Source of the DNA: Myrica gale
Taxonomy: Eukaryota > Streptophyta > Magnoliopsida > Fagales > Myricaceae
Assembly: GCA_963930655.1 (NCBI GenBank)
Contig: OZ005610.1
Coordinates: forward strand, 24,993,001-25,057,000
Direction of reading: 5' to 3'
Length of the DNA: 64,000 nt
Shown piece by piece: positions 1-12,281 of this stretch. Under the pieces are notes generated by a model. It was given only the letters and a program-made list of their open reading frames with translations. It ran no database searches and had not been told where the DNA came from. Made by a program: the position numbers and the translations under genes. Position 1 is the first letter of the stretch. Each line of letters begins with the position of its first letter.

Positions 1-151
1 TGCTATAGCTGCCTATGTACTGTATTCAGATTGATGTTCGTGTTTCATAGTTCTTACTGAAAAGATAAAATTGGCAATTTGGATGATGAACTAAGTTTCC
101 ACCTTGACTTGTACTTCATTCTCTAGCTTTTAACTAAAGCTATTGTTTCAG

Positions 152-3100
152 ATTCTACATTATCTAGCCTTGGACCATGTTGGACATCTTGGTGGGCGTG
201 ACAGGTTTTGCACCTTAATCATACCCAGATGATTTGTTGATATATCTTTTTGAGCTTCATTTTGGAGGTTTGTTCAACTGTTTCAGCGGCTTAATGGCCC
301 TAAAACTTTTGGAGATGGATGAAGTCGTGAAGATGATTCATACAAGTATTATTGCAAATCAAGAAAATGACCAAGAACAGACCCTTTTGGTTTGTGATAC
401 CTCCTTTTTGGTCTTGGGTTTTTAATGAATAATTAATTTGTAAACAGAATGCTTTCATAAATACCACTAAGTGAATATGAAAATCTGTTTGCAAAATGTT
501 AGTGTAGTTTTTGTGTTTGAGATAAATTGTTTGCCCGACTTTCTCATAGTTTTAACTTTTGGGGACAAAAAGAATGGAGCTACACACAATTTTCTTTCCA
601 CTCTAAAACTCTTCGAACTTTTGAAACACCATTTGCCTTTATTTTCTTAGAGTGTCTCTTTAGCACATGAAAGATACAATTATGATTTGTAGGGCATTCT
701 TGGAGGACAAATGCTCAATGGTTTATTTGTGTCTTCATAGTTGGAGCTTTGTTCGTTAAAAAACTTCATACTTGGAGCATTGTTTATTTGTTTACAAAAG
801 ACTTCACACTTGAAGCGTTGATGAGGTCAATTGCTTGGAGGAGAAATAAAGAGAAGGTCTTAGTAGGATAGGGAGGATATTAAGTCCCCAGTACCGTAAA
901 GGACGCAAACAAACCTTGCAAACTCGAAAATTCTTGCATCTTCATCCCTAATGTGGTCATTTTTTTCTGTTCATAACATAAAGGTCTCACTGATCTTAGA
1001 ATCAAATGTTTTCTTGTATGTTCATGCAGGACTCTCTATGTTCTAAGTATTAGCAAGTGGTACAGTAACACACTTTCAAAAGAGAAAAAGAAAAAACAAG
1101 AACTAGTAGTGCATTAATAGATAATATGCTGACTGATTGTGATCGGTACTATGTTGTTACCATCACCAATTTTTGGCTACATTCGCCATCCTTTTGTGTA
1201 GAACCCTGCTGCTATGTCCTTCTGGTTTGTAGTTGTTGCTTCATTTTGATACGTACCCGGTCATACATTCTGTTTTGCATGTTACTTGATAAGAAAAAGA
1301 ACTTTTGTTTTGCTGTTCTAGCTATAAAGCTCATTCAAGAAGGGTAATTATCTTAGATTGCTCTGTTATCTTGTTTTTGGAACTTAGGTGGTTGTAAGTG
1401 ACCATGGCATGACAGACAACGGTAATCATGGGGGTTCTTCATACAAAGAAACTGACTCCTTAGCTCTATTCATTGGCCTGAGAAATGACATCTCTGATCA
1501 TGCATCAGACATTCTTGATACAGTTTACCAGGTAGCTCAGACTATATGCCTCATTTAAGAGTTTCCTTTGCTTGTTTTTGCAGAGCAGATGTTTGGTTTT
1601 ATAAAAAACAATTGCCATTCAAGATCGTAGAATCTTTTCATAATTCATCTCTGAATGTTGTAACCAGGTTGACATCGCACCAACGTTAGCTCTTCTATTT
1701 GGTGTGCCAATTCCCAAGAACAATGTTGGTGTACTCATTTTGGGTAGTTTCGATTCATTTACAGGTTATCTCTCTCTCTCTCTCTCTCTGGATTGGTTGC
1801 AATAAGGAAAGAAAGTTTGGGGAAGAATATGCAGAAACAAAGATGAAATGAGTATGAAAGGGAAAGCTACTTGAATGATGGAGACATTCATTACTTATTA
1901 TTCTTGTGGAAGTTATATTTTATGCTTTACGCCACAAATGTTGTTTTATCAATTCATTTGTTGCATGTTAACTCTTCATTTACATTTAGATGTTAGTCGC
2001 GTTTGTATGCATACTCAATAATCTGGTTGTCCTTTCTAAGGTTTCTGTACAAATGAAAGGGACAGAAGGGTAGCAGAGGCACTTAGAGAGTTGGCGATCA
2101 ACTTATGCTATTCATTATGACGATGAAGAATGAATGAGTGAGAACATAAGGACTAGATCAAATGATAAAACAGAAAAATCTCTCTCATTGTTTTAATATG
2201 TAAAAGTGCCATCCAAGATGTTATCCCCTAATCCTGGATCATTTAGTGTAGGACCTTGGTTAGAAATAAAGGCCGCTGCAGCACACCCTTTCACTTAAAC
2301 GCCCACATTTGACTTGAATGTTGTTTATTGTAAACGTATGCTTTTGATGATATTTTCTTGTCCATGATGACTACAGATGACCAACAGCTTAAAGCATTGG
2401 AGTTGACTTCCTGGCAGTTACTCAGATTATTGACAGCACAATTACCTGGTTTATCATGTGCAAATTCCCCATGTGATGGCTTTATTGACGATCAAGGATC
2501 TAGAAAAAGAAAGTGTGATGGGAACATGGAGAATGTGATTTGTTGTTTATATATCAATGCTACAGTTCTTCACAGGTCATGGAAGTCTAAGGATGTCTCC
2601 AGGCGAGTGCATGATGCTAAATTTCACCATAATCATGAAAGTTAGATTATTTGGAAACACTAATGATGCCCAGTGTCATTTCCTTTGCAAATCGTGTAGG
2701 TCTTATAGTAGGGAAGACTACAGTAGCATAGTTGCAGCATATTATGCGTTTCTGGAAACTGCAAGTGAGTGGTTATCACACAAAGTCACTGATGTATGTA
2801 TTTTCCTTTGAAAGAGTTTCTGAGTTGATTGAAAGTCTTTTTGAGTGTGAAGATGAAAATAAAAAATCCATACTATTTTCAGTGTGAGGGGATGCAAGCA
2901 TGTTGTCGAGTGTTTGTCCTGTGATTTTGTTTTCCATAGATCCTTGTTGTTGACAAGTTTCTGGTGTTTTTGCAGAAACCTATTGACCTACTTGCTTTCG
3001 GAGTTGCAGCCATGCTGCTGTCATGTATGGTACTGTTGAGCCTCATATTTCATATTTTCAAAGAAGTTTATGTTAGCGAGAAGCAGCATCTTGACTTAAT

Positions 3101-6100
3101 CTATAGTATGCATACTTGGAATTTAGATGAGACTTTTATCTTGGGTGCCATCTCGATCATTATTGTAAGTACGGGTTCAAGTTCCATGGTAGAGGAAGAG
3201 CAATATATTTGGCATTTTGTGACTTCCACATTTGATCTGGTATTACTTCGCAAAGCAATGAAGTCCCTCCTCCCAGCAGAGACATCATTTAGACCGTATG
3301 AGGGTCCTAAGGAAATTGGTTTCCAAATGTGTTCCATCTTTGTGCTTATTGTTTCTGGGAGAACTTTGAGAGCATGGCATCAAGGGGGCGTGAACTGGAC
3401 TTATCTTCCTGACATTTCTAAGTGGCTTGAGCAGGGTGGTAGCAATCAAATAAAATTCATTCAGCTAGTCTCTGGCTTCCTGGTGATCAGCTTGTGCTTG
3501 TTTGCTCTATCCTTATTACGATCAAGTAGGAAACTTGTTCTGGGGGTTGGATTCAGCTTTTTGGCACTTGGGCTGTTGGTTTTGCAACATATCACGATAC
3601 ATCAGGAGAACACAATTGTGTTTTCAAGCCCTAGGGCGACCTTTTCAGTACAAATCATATTTGCAATTCTGGGTATTGCCACTATAGGGACTTTCCTTGC
3701 CTTTCCATGGCTTATGCCTATTTCCATACGTGAGATGTATGCAGCTCATAGTGACACGATGTCAACTTCTGTTCCTATGGAAATTCAAAACAAGTATTCA
3801 TTAGCGGAGTTAAAAGATTCTTTATATGTGATTGGATGGGCATATATGTTCTGTTGGTGTCTTCTGCAGCTATTGCTTCAACAAACAGTTAACTCAGTGC
3901 CTTTATTATTGCTTCTTGTGCAAATCTTGGCAATCATTGTTTATTGTTCTTATGGTGGTCCACATCAGAAACAGTGGGTTGAGGTCAGTTGCAGTATTAT
4001 TTTGTAAATTAGTAAATGTTGATTTCCTCTCTATATGCACTGAAAGCAAGTTCATTGCTATTACTCTTGCTGATAGACTACTTCAATAAATGAAGGAACG
4101 ATGCTCGAAATTTTTTGAAGTGAAATATAAGGAGTCACGATCGATAAAGGAGCAGACTTAAGAGTGACTTAGCCTATCTTTTGAGTTTCTTAAACAAAAA
4201 ATCACATTCTCTATGAATACTAGTGATTAAAACTTGGGACCCATCATACCTGGTGGAGTACCACATTGACACTACTCTTGAAGTCATACTTGAGATGAGG
4301 AGGAAAAAGCCATTCTGGAGCTTCATGCCAGGCAAATTCTGGAAAAATGGGCTGCAGCTAGGAATTTCCATGGAATTGTCACTTTTAATGTATTACCGAT
4401 CCAGTTCTTACAACAGAACATGATGTATGAACCTCCTTGAGGCTACTTCTTTTAACGAATAATAATACCATGCTTAGAAAAAAAAAACGCAGTATTCAAT
4501 CTCAGCATTGACTCAAACCTAGAATTTAAGTCAAGGTTTCTGTCTTAATTGCAATAACAATGTCTTAATTCTAGGCTTCATTCATGATATGTTTTCTTTA
4601 ATACGTCTAACTTCCAGAAGAGTTAGAATTTTTATCAGAGACGAAGGGCCAGTTGAAAGCATTTTACATGTAATCATGCCAACTCCCAATATAAATGGCT
4701 GTTGAATTATTCAGTATTTCTTTTTGGTAGGATAAATTTGCTTTTTTTGGTGTAAACTTCAGTTTGTTTATATAATAAGATTGAATTGTGTACAAGAATT
4801 GGGAGATATATTTTGTGTTTTCAGGTTTAGAAGTTGGCAGAGGTAAGAATGTGAATTAAGGTGGCAAAGGTTGGAATTTAGGGGATCTGCAAGTGTTATT
4901 ATGTGAAAATGCGTGCTAGTGTTGAAGACTTTCCTCTTTCTAGGTGTAATTTTGGGGAATTACGGTATTGTAGGCTCCTTTCATCTGATTTGCTTTTATG
5001 TGGCAAGATTGGCTTTGAGAACGATGCCTATAACTGAACTTGTCTCTGTATTGGGTAAACTAGGCTAGTCGCAGCATCGCTTTGTAATATGTGTCATTTT
5101 GTTAACCTCATGAATACATTTCAGGTACTAATCCTGGGCTATTTTATGTTCTTCTCCTAAATTGCAGCGTTGTACTACTTGGGAATGGCAGGCCATTTTT
5201 CTCTAGGAAACAGCAATGCTTTAGCTACTATTGATGTTGCCGGAGTTTTCATCGTATGTCCTCTTCTTCTCTTGTATAGTTTACAAAGAAAGACGAAGAA
5301 GTGCTTTCTAATATACGAACATTATTCTCTAGTTTGTTTGAAATCCAAGCGGTCAGGTATCTAATTTTGCTAAACTTGTTTTACTTGCTATAGGGCATGT
5401 CAAGTTACTCGACCCTATTTTCTGGCATCTTGATGTTCATCATCACCTACGCATCCCACTTCTTATTTCTGCTCAGCATGGTGGTCTACATCTCAGTGAA
5501 GGACACAAGCTATATTGAAAAACCCCAGAATGCAGATTCAGGACATCATCTCAAGATCATGCTTGCATCTCCTTGTCTGGTTACACTGGGTGTGAATTCG
5601 ATTCTCTTGACTGCATACACCATTGTGTTTCTGTTGATAGGGGTGGTTAACGGTAGTGTAGGTGACGGTTTGGTGAAAACCGTCACCGCAATTGACGGAA
5701 TCAAATAATTGACACCGTCACCGCACCGCTAAGGCACAATAACCGCCCTTGCCGGTGTCGGTATTAATGGTAACGGTTATACGGTAACCGCTTAAACCGT
5801 ATAACCGTTGTGCCAAAATAATATCATAATCAATAATCATATCAAATTAACAAATATCATAACATATTCAAACATAATATCATAATCATTAATAATCATA
5901 ACAAATATAATAAGTTGTTCAAAAGTCCAACATAATATCATATTCAAACAGAAATACTAAAGTCTAATAAAAGTATGCAACAATGTGACATAAACCAGCT
6001 AACATATTCCAATAAAAGTACAATAAAAGTATGTCACATAATCAAGAATCATCTCAAATCTCAACTAGGGGTGGTTAACGGTAGTGTAGGTGACGGTTTG

Positions 6101-6733
6101 ACGAAAACCGTCACCGCTAATTGACGGAATCACATATTTGACACCGTCACCGCACCGCTAAGGCACAATAACCACCTTTACCGGTGACGGTTTTAGCGTT
6201 AAAACGGTCACCGCCGGTGCAAATGAACACCCCTAGCTGTTGATGAGGAATCATCTGTTTGTTTGGAGTGTCTTTTCTCCAAAGTAAGTTTTCATCGAAC
6301 CCAAAATGTGGCGATCATAAATAAAAGATTGAAATGTGCGCGTGGACCGTGGTAATTGGCATTTAGTGGTAGGGGAGAAGGGATTGTTTTCATTCCATGA
6401 TCCTAACTGGAATACACCATATCCTTCAGGGTCTCCAAGCTTTTACTCACAGAGGATGAGGATTTAGAAATATCACTCATGCTTGTTTATCCTGAATCTA
6501 TCTCACCCATTCAAAGTCTAATCTCTGCTTATTTATTGTCTACATTTAGCTCTTTCATTTTCTAAAATGGAACTTACTACGGGCATTGTTCCTGCAGGTA
6601 CCTGTATGTCTGCGCGACAAACGTATGCATCTATATTGGCCTGTCTGTTGTGGCTGTAACTGTGATTTATTCCTACTTGGTGCTGGCCCTCCGGAAAGGG
6701 ACGCAGGGCTCCTCTATCATTGACAGGAGATAG
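152..6733 (+). CDS. PIGG: GPI ethanolamine phosphate transferase 2-like, 3' part, one exon broken by a transposon
   Basis: This is a partial gene; its 5' exons lie before the window. Exons read as 152-204, 287-389, 1388-1531, 1668-1764, 2377-2602, 2700-2793, 2976-3983, about 5161-5253, 5394-5638 continuing at 6245-6283, and 6598-6733 (stop TAG). The family adds ethanolamine phosphate to GPI anchors in the ER membrane. The first exons encode the alkaline-phosphatase-like catalytic core: LALDHVGHLGGR, then VVVSDHGMTDNGNHGGSSY, whose D/H residues are metal ligands in this superfamily. The later exons encode many hydrophobic helices, as expected for this multi-pass enzyme. The intron after 2602 appears to be GC-AG (CCAG/gcgagt). 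A 598-bp element splits the exon at 5638 and brings an in-frame stop at 5706-5708; without it the reading continues LLMRNHLFVWSVFSPK. The acceptor before 5161 is also unclear (see findings). Assignment to the PIGG/GPI7 branch rather than PIGN or PIGO rests on remembered family motifs. Confidence 0.8.
5639..6236. mobile_element. hAT-like non-autonomous element inside a PIGG exon
   Basis: A 598-bp insertion flanked by the 8-bp direct repeat CTGTTGAT (5631-5638 and 6237-6244). The left end begins AGGGGTGGTTAACGG and the right end finishes AACACCCCTAG, so the ends are short inverted repeats of the (T/C)AGGGGTG type known in hAT elements. Its first ~180 bp (5639-5818) recur in the same orientation at 6066-6236 with GC-rich, accgtcaccg-type content. 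The middle (5820-6060) is AT-rich and has no open frame. Removing the element and one target copy restores an open exon, so this is a clean insertion. Confidence 0.85.
6066..6236. repeat. Internal repeat of the hAT-like element's left end
   Basis: This segment repeats the start of the element at 5639-5818: both begin AGGGGTGGTTAACGGTAGTG and share the gacaccgtcaccgcaccgct core. Read alone it has near-perfect ends (CTAGGGGTG at 6064 and CACCCCTAG at 6236), so it could also be a small MITE nested in a larger relative. I cannot decide which. Confidence 0.7.
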
Positions 6734-7819
6734 AACTTGGCCATGAAGAAACCAATTTTGATTCTTTTTGAATAGCGATTCACATCTTTATTCGTTGTTT
6801 CGATTCATGAAACAATCTGGCAGGAACAGCGAAGCCAGTGGTGGTTACATTATGAGGTTCCGAGAAATATCATTCTAGTTGGTTTATCTCCTTTTTACTA
6901 CTATTTGTTTTTTTGGATCAAGACTGAGTCATTTTATTAATGTCAAAAGATCATAACAGTCAATAGGGTCTCTGTATATAAGCAAGTAAGATCCTCCAGT
7001 TGCTCAGGAACAAAGGCGTAATCTCCAGAAGTAACTAGAGGCAGCCCAACGAACCAGCTAGTACGCAGCCGCAGACGAATCTCGCAAGGAGATTTGGCCA
7101 CCATGGACGAATATCTACATTAAAGTGAAATACATAAATAAGAAAGAAAGTCTTTGAATGGTTTTTTTCTCTGAAGTCTCGTAAGGAGATTTGATGGATG
7201 GTTTGGCAGGTTTTGGTTCGATCCTTCGTAAAAGCCTCTAGACAACTAGAATTCAAATTTGAGTCAGACTTGGTTCGATCCCTTTGAACAAGAGATACAA
7301 GGGTCAAACGAAGAGGAGGGGAGACAAAAACAAAACCCAGACAACAAAGAAAAGTTGCCACTTTCGTATTTGGATAAACCCGACAACCAATCTAGTTATG
7401 GTAATAAAGAAAGTACAAACACATAGGATCACATTTGACCTGTCTTCTAATTAGGGTTGTACATCTGTATTTTCCGGTTATTGCTTGGGCCTTTGTTGGT
7501 TTGTGGATCTTGGGTCTACTTTATGTCATGTAACGGGCTTAATGCCCTTAAGTCTAGTAGCTGGCTCAGTGAGCCCTTTTATATAGTATGCCAATATCTG
7601 TATTTTCCTCTATTTTATTGATAGAATTCCCTATTGCTAAAAACAGAATAAAAAGTAAGAGCATATGCCAACAATAAAAAGACAAAGGGTACTGGGTCCA
7701 GCCACAAAAAAAGTTCCATAGTTTGTCAGAAAATTAGCACCACTAAAGTATTGATACAATCACTACCGTACATAGCCATTTTACCAGCACCCACGACTCT
7801 CTTTTTTTTAACTTTTCTA
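6734..7819. other. Intergenic, no gene seen
   Basis: This lies between the convergent 3' ends of the PIGG-like gene and the first SABATH gene. It should contain the 3' UTRs of both. Open frames here (for example 7035-7361 minus) resemble no protein I know and have no exon-like structure. Confidence 0.5.
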
Positions 7820-9203
7820 TCACAATTTTCTTAGAGCAAGAGCAAAAGTGATGGGCCTGATTTCTTCTTTAGCCATTTCTTCATCCACCATTCTTCCGTA
7901 AATGTCAAATAAATGGTCCAAAATCCTTTCTCCAAAATGGTGGCAAATCATTGATTCTTGAATGGCCCTAACAGTCATGGCAACTGCGGTTCCATGGCTA
8001 GTCCCACCCTCCAGCTTGGTATCCCTCTCTACCTCAAACATCTCGAGCCGGTCTAGACCAAAACAGCCTTCCTTTCTCACTTGCTCTTCTATTTCCTTCT
8101 TCGATGGTGCATAGAAATGCACATCATAAGAATCCAGCTTTTCTTTCTCAACGTCTCCCTTTATAATTAGACCCAGAAAAAAGAAAAACGTTGTTACCAT
8201 ATGACTTACGTGCAGATACACAAATTTCATATGATACAGAATATGGGCATGCTTAATGGAAGCTAAGGTACCTTCGAAACCAATTTGACTAAAGACCGAG
8301 AGAGAAGTTCCCAGAAGAAAGAGTTGCCTCTATCAACATGATCTTGACCTCTTCTACCCAGTAAGATCAGCACCATTCGTCCTCCAACAACTAGCTCCTC
8401 GGACCGCGAGCGAAGGAACAACGAGAAGTCCTCCTGGAATTGCTTGAAGTACGCCTGGGACACCTGCAGGGGGCTGGATTCAGAGATGTAAACCTGGCCT
8501 TTGTTTATTGATTCTCCCTTCTCATCGTAAAGATCTGGAGGAACCTGCATGACGTAGCTCTTGTCTAGTTGATGAGCACTCTCTTAGTGGAGCACTAAAA
8601 AGGGAAAAAAGAGTAGAGAGAGAGAAAGAGAGAGGTCTCACCCGGGAGAGCCAGTGCAAACAGTAGGATGAGTAGACAAAGTGTAAACAATTGTTGGGGA
8701 GGAGTCTTCCATAAAAAGAGCCGGCATAACCTCCTACGAAAATAGAGGGACACCCAGCCTTTTTTTCTTTTCTAAGCTCCTTATAGAATTCCGGCAAGGC
8801 CTTAAAGATCGAGTTGAAGTCATTTGTTGGAAGATCGTTAAGGTACACTCGAAATTCTGGTGGTGGTTGTAAGATGCTGCGGCTAGTCCCTTCCACAGCT
8901 TCAATAATGTCTTTGATTATGGTCAAGGAATTGGGTCCCGAAGAGCAGCCCAAATCAGCTATACCAAAGCTCTTTGGAGTAGTTGTAAGAAAAACTTCTT
9001 GTATTGTTTCTGTGGTTATGTGCTTCACAATATCAGAAGCCTTCTTCTGTCAACAAGAATAGAAAAGACATGAAATCAGGGAAAAGTGGTACAAAATCAA
9101 ATGAATAACCATGAGAGAGAGGGGTTACCTGGAGCGAGGAATTCTTAGCATAGCTAGTAAGACCAATTCCTCCATTCATGTGGAAGACCTTCTCTACATC
9201 CAT
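7820..9203 (-). CDS. SABATH family carboxyl methyltransferase, copy 1, intact
   Basis: Four exons on the minus strand: 9203-9129, 9046-8642, 8544-8272 and 8158-7820, giving 363 residues, the normal SABATH length. These SAM-dependent enzymes methylate carboxyl groups of small acids such as salicylate, benzoate, jasmonate or IAA. The start [14 protein letters not shown] is the conserved SABATH N-terminus. [10 protein letters not shown] (about residues 55-64) is the SAM-binding loop, and [12 protein letters not shown] follows. The substrate-pocket motif [10 protein letters not shown] ends at residue 160. His156 stands where salicylate methyltransferases of the Clarkia type carry Met, so salicylate should not be assumed as substrate. 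All splice sites are GT-AG and phase-consistent, with no stop inside. It shares gene structure with the copies at 16.3-18.8 and 31.5-32.9 kb but is clearly more diverged from them than they are from each other. Confidence 0.9.
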
Positions 9204-10080
9204 GGTTCAGGTGTTGACTTTCTCTGTCTTGAACTTGGTGGCGTATTGGCCGACCTTTTAAAGAAAATTTCAATGGTGCTGTTCTTACTTTTTGGGTTCT
9301 ACTCTTTTTTAATTCATATATTTGTTATCATGGTTGTCCAGAATGCAGTGTAATAATAACTATAATGTCGTGGCCGTGAATGAACCATCTAAGATCGTGA
9401 TGTTGGACTGCTAACTTTAGCACTGCTGGTTGACCTTGAGCACTGCAAGCTCGAACAGTGAAGTTTTTGCTTGTTTAAGCTAATTGCTCATATAGATCGA
9501 AAACTATCTAGCATGGACACTTAGATCGATCCCTTGGAAATTACTGCTGGAAGCTGCATGCTTTGGATTAGTAGCTAGGAGGCCGATGAAACACAAAAAA
9601 AGAAAGGGATCAGGAATATGGAACTTCTTGTGTTCTTTATTATATATATATATATTAAAGTGCAAATAATACCATTTATTAATTTGTTTCGCTTAGATTT
9701 TGTTTCTTTGTTGTAGTACTCATGTATTTTCAAGTACCCCATCTGATTGTGAGACTAATCACTCTGCATGCATCAAAGCATCAACTCCTTTAAAGCGTTT
9801 GAATCGATCAATTAGACGGGATGATGTCATGCATTTACACACCCTGCTAATTATGGCACACTTCGATGAAATTCTTAGTAAAGTTTCTTGTCGGCCATTT
9901 TCGGTGTCTGACTTTGAGATATATCATAGTTAGGTGGAAACAACTTCACTTGGACTTGGAGACTTCCGATGCATGTGGCCTGAGATGATCCCATTTGATT
10001 GGATTTTAGGATGAGTATACATGTGACTAATCAATATACATATGATGCTAATGATATATACAATTTTACTTAAAACGCGT

Positions 10081-10126
<46 letters not shown>

Positions 10127-10560
10127 TTAAGTATTTTAGTTTAAGGTTGTCTTAACATCTTTATATATTGATATCTAATTTAGAGAATCTTTTAGACTTT
10201 TATCTACCAAGTACAGGTGTTATTATGATTGACTATGATAGGAGACAACATGGCTTTTCGTGACAAATTGTCTTAGAGCTCTGTAAAAGTCACGTTAATA
10301 ATCCGAGAAAAAACAGACAGCTCCAATTAAGATGATCAATAGAATAGTCTATTGCCTGCACAAGACTTCCTCAGTATGCAGTACCCTTACTTAAAAGATC
10401 TTCCCCTAACAGTTTTGTTTCGTCTTCCTTGCTAGTCTAGAAAGCAACTTTGAGTTTACAGACCAAACAATATCTCAGTTCGGCTTCAATCAGCTGAATG
10501 AGACGCTTTTTTTTTTCTTCTAAGCAGTTGAATGAGACGCTTGATCTTATCTATATACCT
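9204..10560. other. Upstream region of SABATH copy 1, no gene seen
   Basis: AT-rich spacer. A possible TATA-like TTTAAAAGG lies about 55-60 bp above the ATG on the minus strand. A 77-codon frame at 9700-9933 (+) matches nothing I recognise. Confidence 0.4.
10083..10122. repeat. (AT)n microsatellite
   Basis: About 20 uninterrupted AT/TA dinucleotides. A shorter TA run is at 9642-9654. Likely length-polymorphic. Confidence 0.9.
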
Positions 10561-11284
10561 ATTTTTGTGATCTCAATTTTCCCACAACCTACTCTGGGAA
10601 AAAGCAACTTTTGAGTCTATCAAATCAGTCTGTATTCTGTTGAAAGATTGAGATTCTTCTTGTCCATCTCCTTGGTTAAAGCTGTAAAAGTTGCTGGACA
10701 GATGTCCATGGAGGGATTGTTCGTCTGATGGACCCAGGCTTTTATCGTGGAAGAGCCATATCTCTAGTGTGTGGGTGGTGGGGGTGAGAGCAACAAGCAT
10801 GTACTTGTTTTCGGTCTATATGCATGAACTTAGCCACCGGCCCTAATTTGGTACCAATTGTAACAAATGAAAATGGAAGACAAAAGTAATCAAACACTAG
10901 TACAATATGGGGTTGAGTAGTCAGTTCAACTATTTAGAGTTTGCTGTCGTAGTGTGTTTTTCTCAACTAGGTTAGATCTGTCCAAAAACGATACACAAGC
11001 GTCTGATGAGTGTAACAGATTTTTCTGGTTACTTAAAAAAACACACTCTATTGGGCTTTAACTCAAAATGCAATATTGTCGTTAGCTAAAAGTGGGACTA
11101 ATGGAGAGAATGGTAATTAGTAAAAAAAACGCATAATTCACATTCTTGTAAAACCAACTAATTACATGACTGCTCATAGATATGTACTTGCATCGACTGC
11201 TTACAGAAAACAAAAGGTACTTACATCAACTATGTGCTGTGGGGAAGAAAAAAAAGAAAGAAGGAAACTCATAATTCGCCTCAT

Positions 11285-11720
11285 GGATAAAAATTAAATT
11301 GGACCTCATAAATTTCAATTAATTTTTTTTTTCCGCTTTATAACTTTTAAAAGTCATCAATTATTGCCCTCCGTTCAATTTAACTGTTAAATCGAAGGAA
11401 GGTCGTGTGGATTAACCGAAATGCCCTTTTAAGAAAAAATTAAAACAATTAAAAAATAAATAAAAATTAAAATATGTATGAAAAAGAAAAAATGTCTATA
11501 TTTTTATTTAGAAAATATTACTTTTAATTTATAAATCATTTTTAATTTTTTTTAAAAATTCAATGATTTTAATAATTTTGTTTTAAATGGACATTTAGGT
11601 CATTTTAGTGTAGTTTAATGGCCAAATTGAACTAAGGGGATAATTGATGTCTTTTAAAACTTATGAGCAATAAGAAAATAAATTAAAAGTTATGAGATCT
11701 AATTTGATTTTTTTCCATAA
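11285..11720. mobile_element. Foldback MITE-like element in block A
   Basis: The two ends are long inverted repeats: the left arm (ggataaaaattaaattggac ... gtcatcaattattgccctcc) reads back in the right arm (ggggataattgatgtctttt ... ctaatttgatttttttcc). The core is AT-rich with no coding frame. The block B copy (about 26535-26818) has the same arms but lacks roughly 150 bp of the core. Exact ends and target duplication were not settled. Confidence 0.6.
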
Positions 11721-12082
11721 ATAAGTGGCGGACTATAATGTTTCCAAAAAAAAAACTGTCACGTGAAAGAACTAATTTTCAGAGGACAAGGGTTGAAGAA
11801 CTAATGTTGTTGGAAGTGTGCAATAACTTCATGATATCTAGTAAACATTTTATAGTAGATTTTATAGGAGAGCTAACTTTAGGTGAGGTTAAACGTCCAA
11901 CAATGGTGGGAATGCTAAATCTCCTTTAATTAAGGAGATTTTATAGTTTTATAGGACTTCTCGTTTTTTTAATCAAATGGCACAACTTTATAGGGTTGAT
12001 TTTAAATAGACACTTCCTTTGAATCAATTGTAATTAATATATTTAAATAAGAGACTTTGTCGGGTTAATCGGCTTTAATTAA

Positions 12083-12281
12083 GGCTGCGTTTGCCAACTT
12101 AATTATCCCCAAAATATTATCTCACTCCTAATAAAATAATCCAATATAATCTATCTCTCTCCTATCAAAAAATATAAAAAATTACAAAAAATATAAAAAA
12201 TTACATCTCTCTTCACCTTTTCACTAAACCCAATACCAACACATATTCTCATACCAAAAATATTACAACACAAACACAACC
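12083..12281. mobile_element. Tourist/PIF-like MITE, present only in block A
   Basis: A 199-bp element with ends GGCTGCGTTTG and CAAACACAACC, flanked by TAA on both sides (12080-12082, 12282-12284). Block B has the empty site ctttaattatgtagac at about 27165-27187. An inverted relative is at 31191-31388. A 3-bp TWA target duplication fits the PIF/Harbinger superfamily. Confidence 0.75.

Noticed and set aside
1..140. An additional PIGG exon before 152 (around NLDDELSFHLDL)
   Set aside because: The peptide resembles the region preceding the DHVGH exon, but no donor in the right phase joins it to 152, so it was not annotated.
10573..10800. Open frame MLVALTPTTHTLEIW... as a gene
   Set aside because: It recurs in block B, where its tail differs because of the chimeric junction; no start context, exons or known family.
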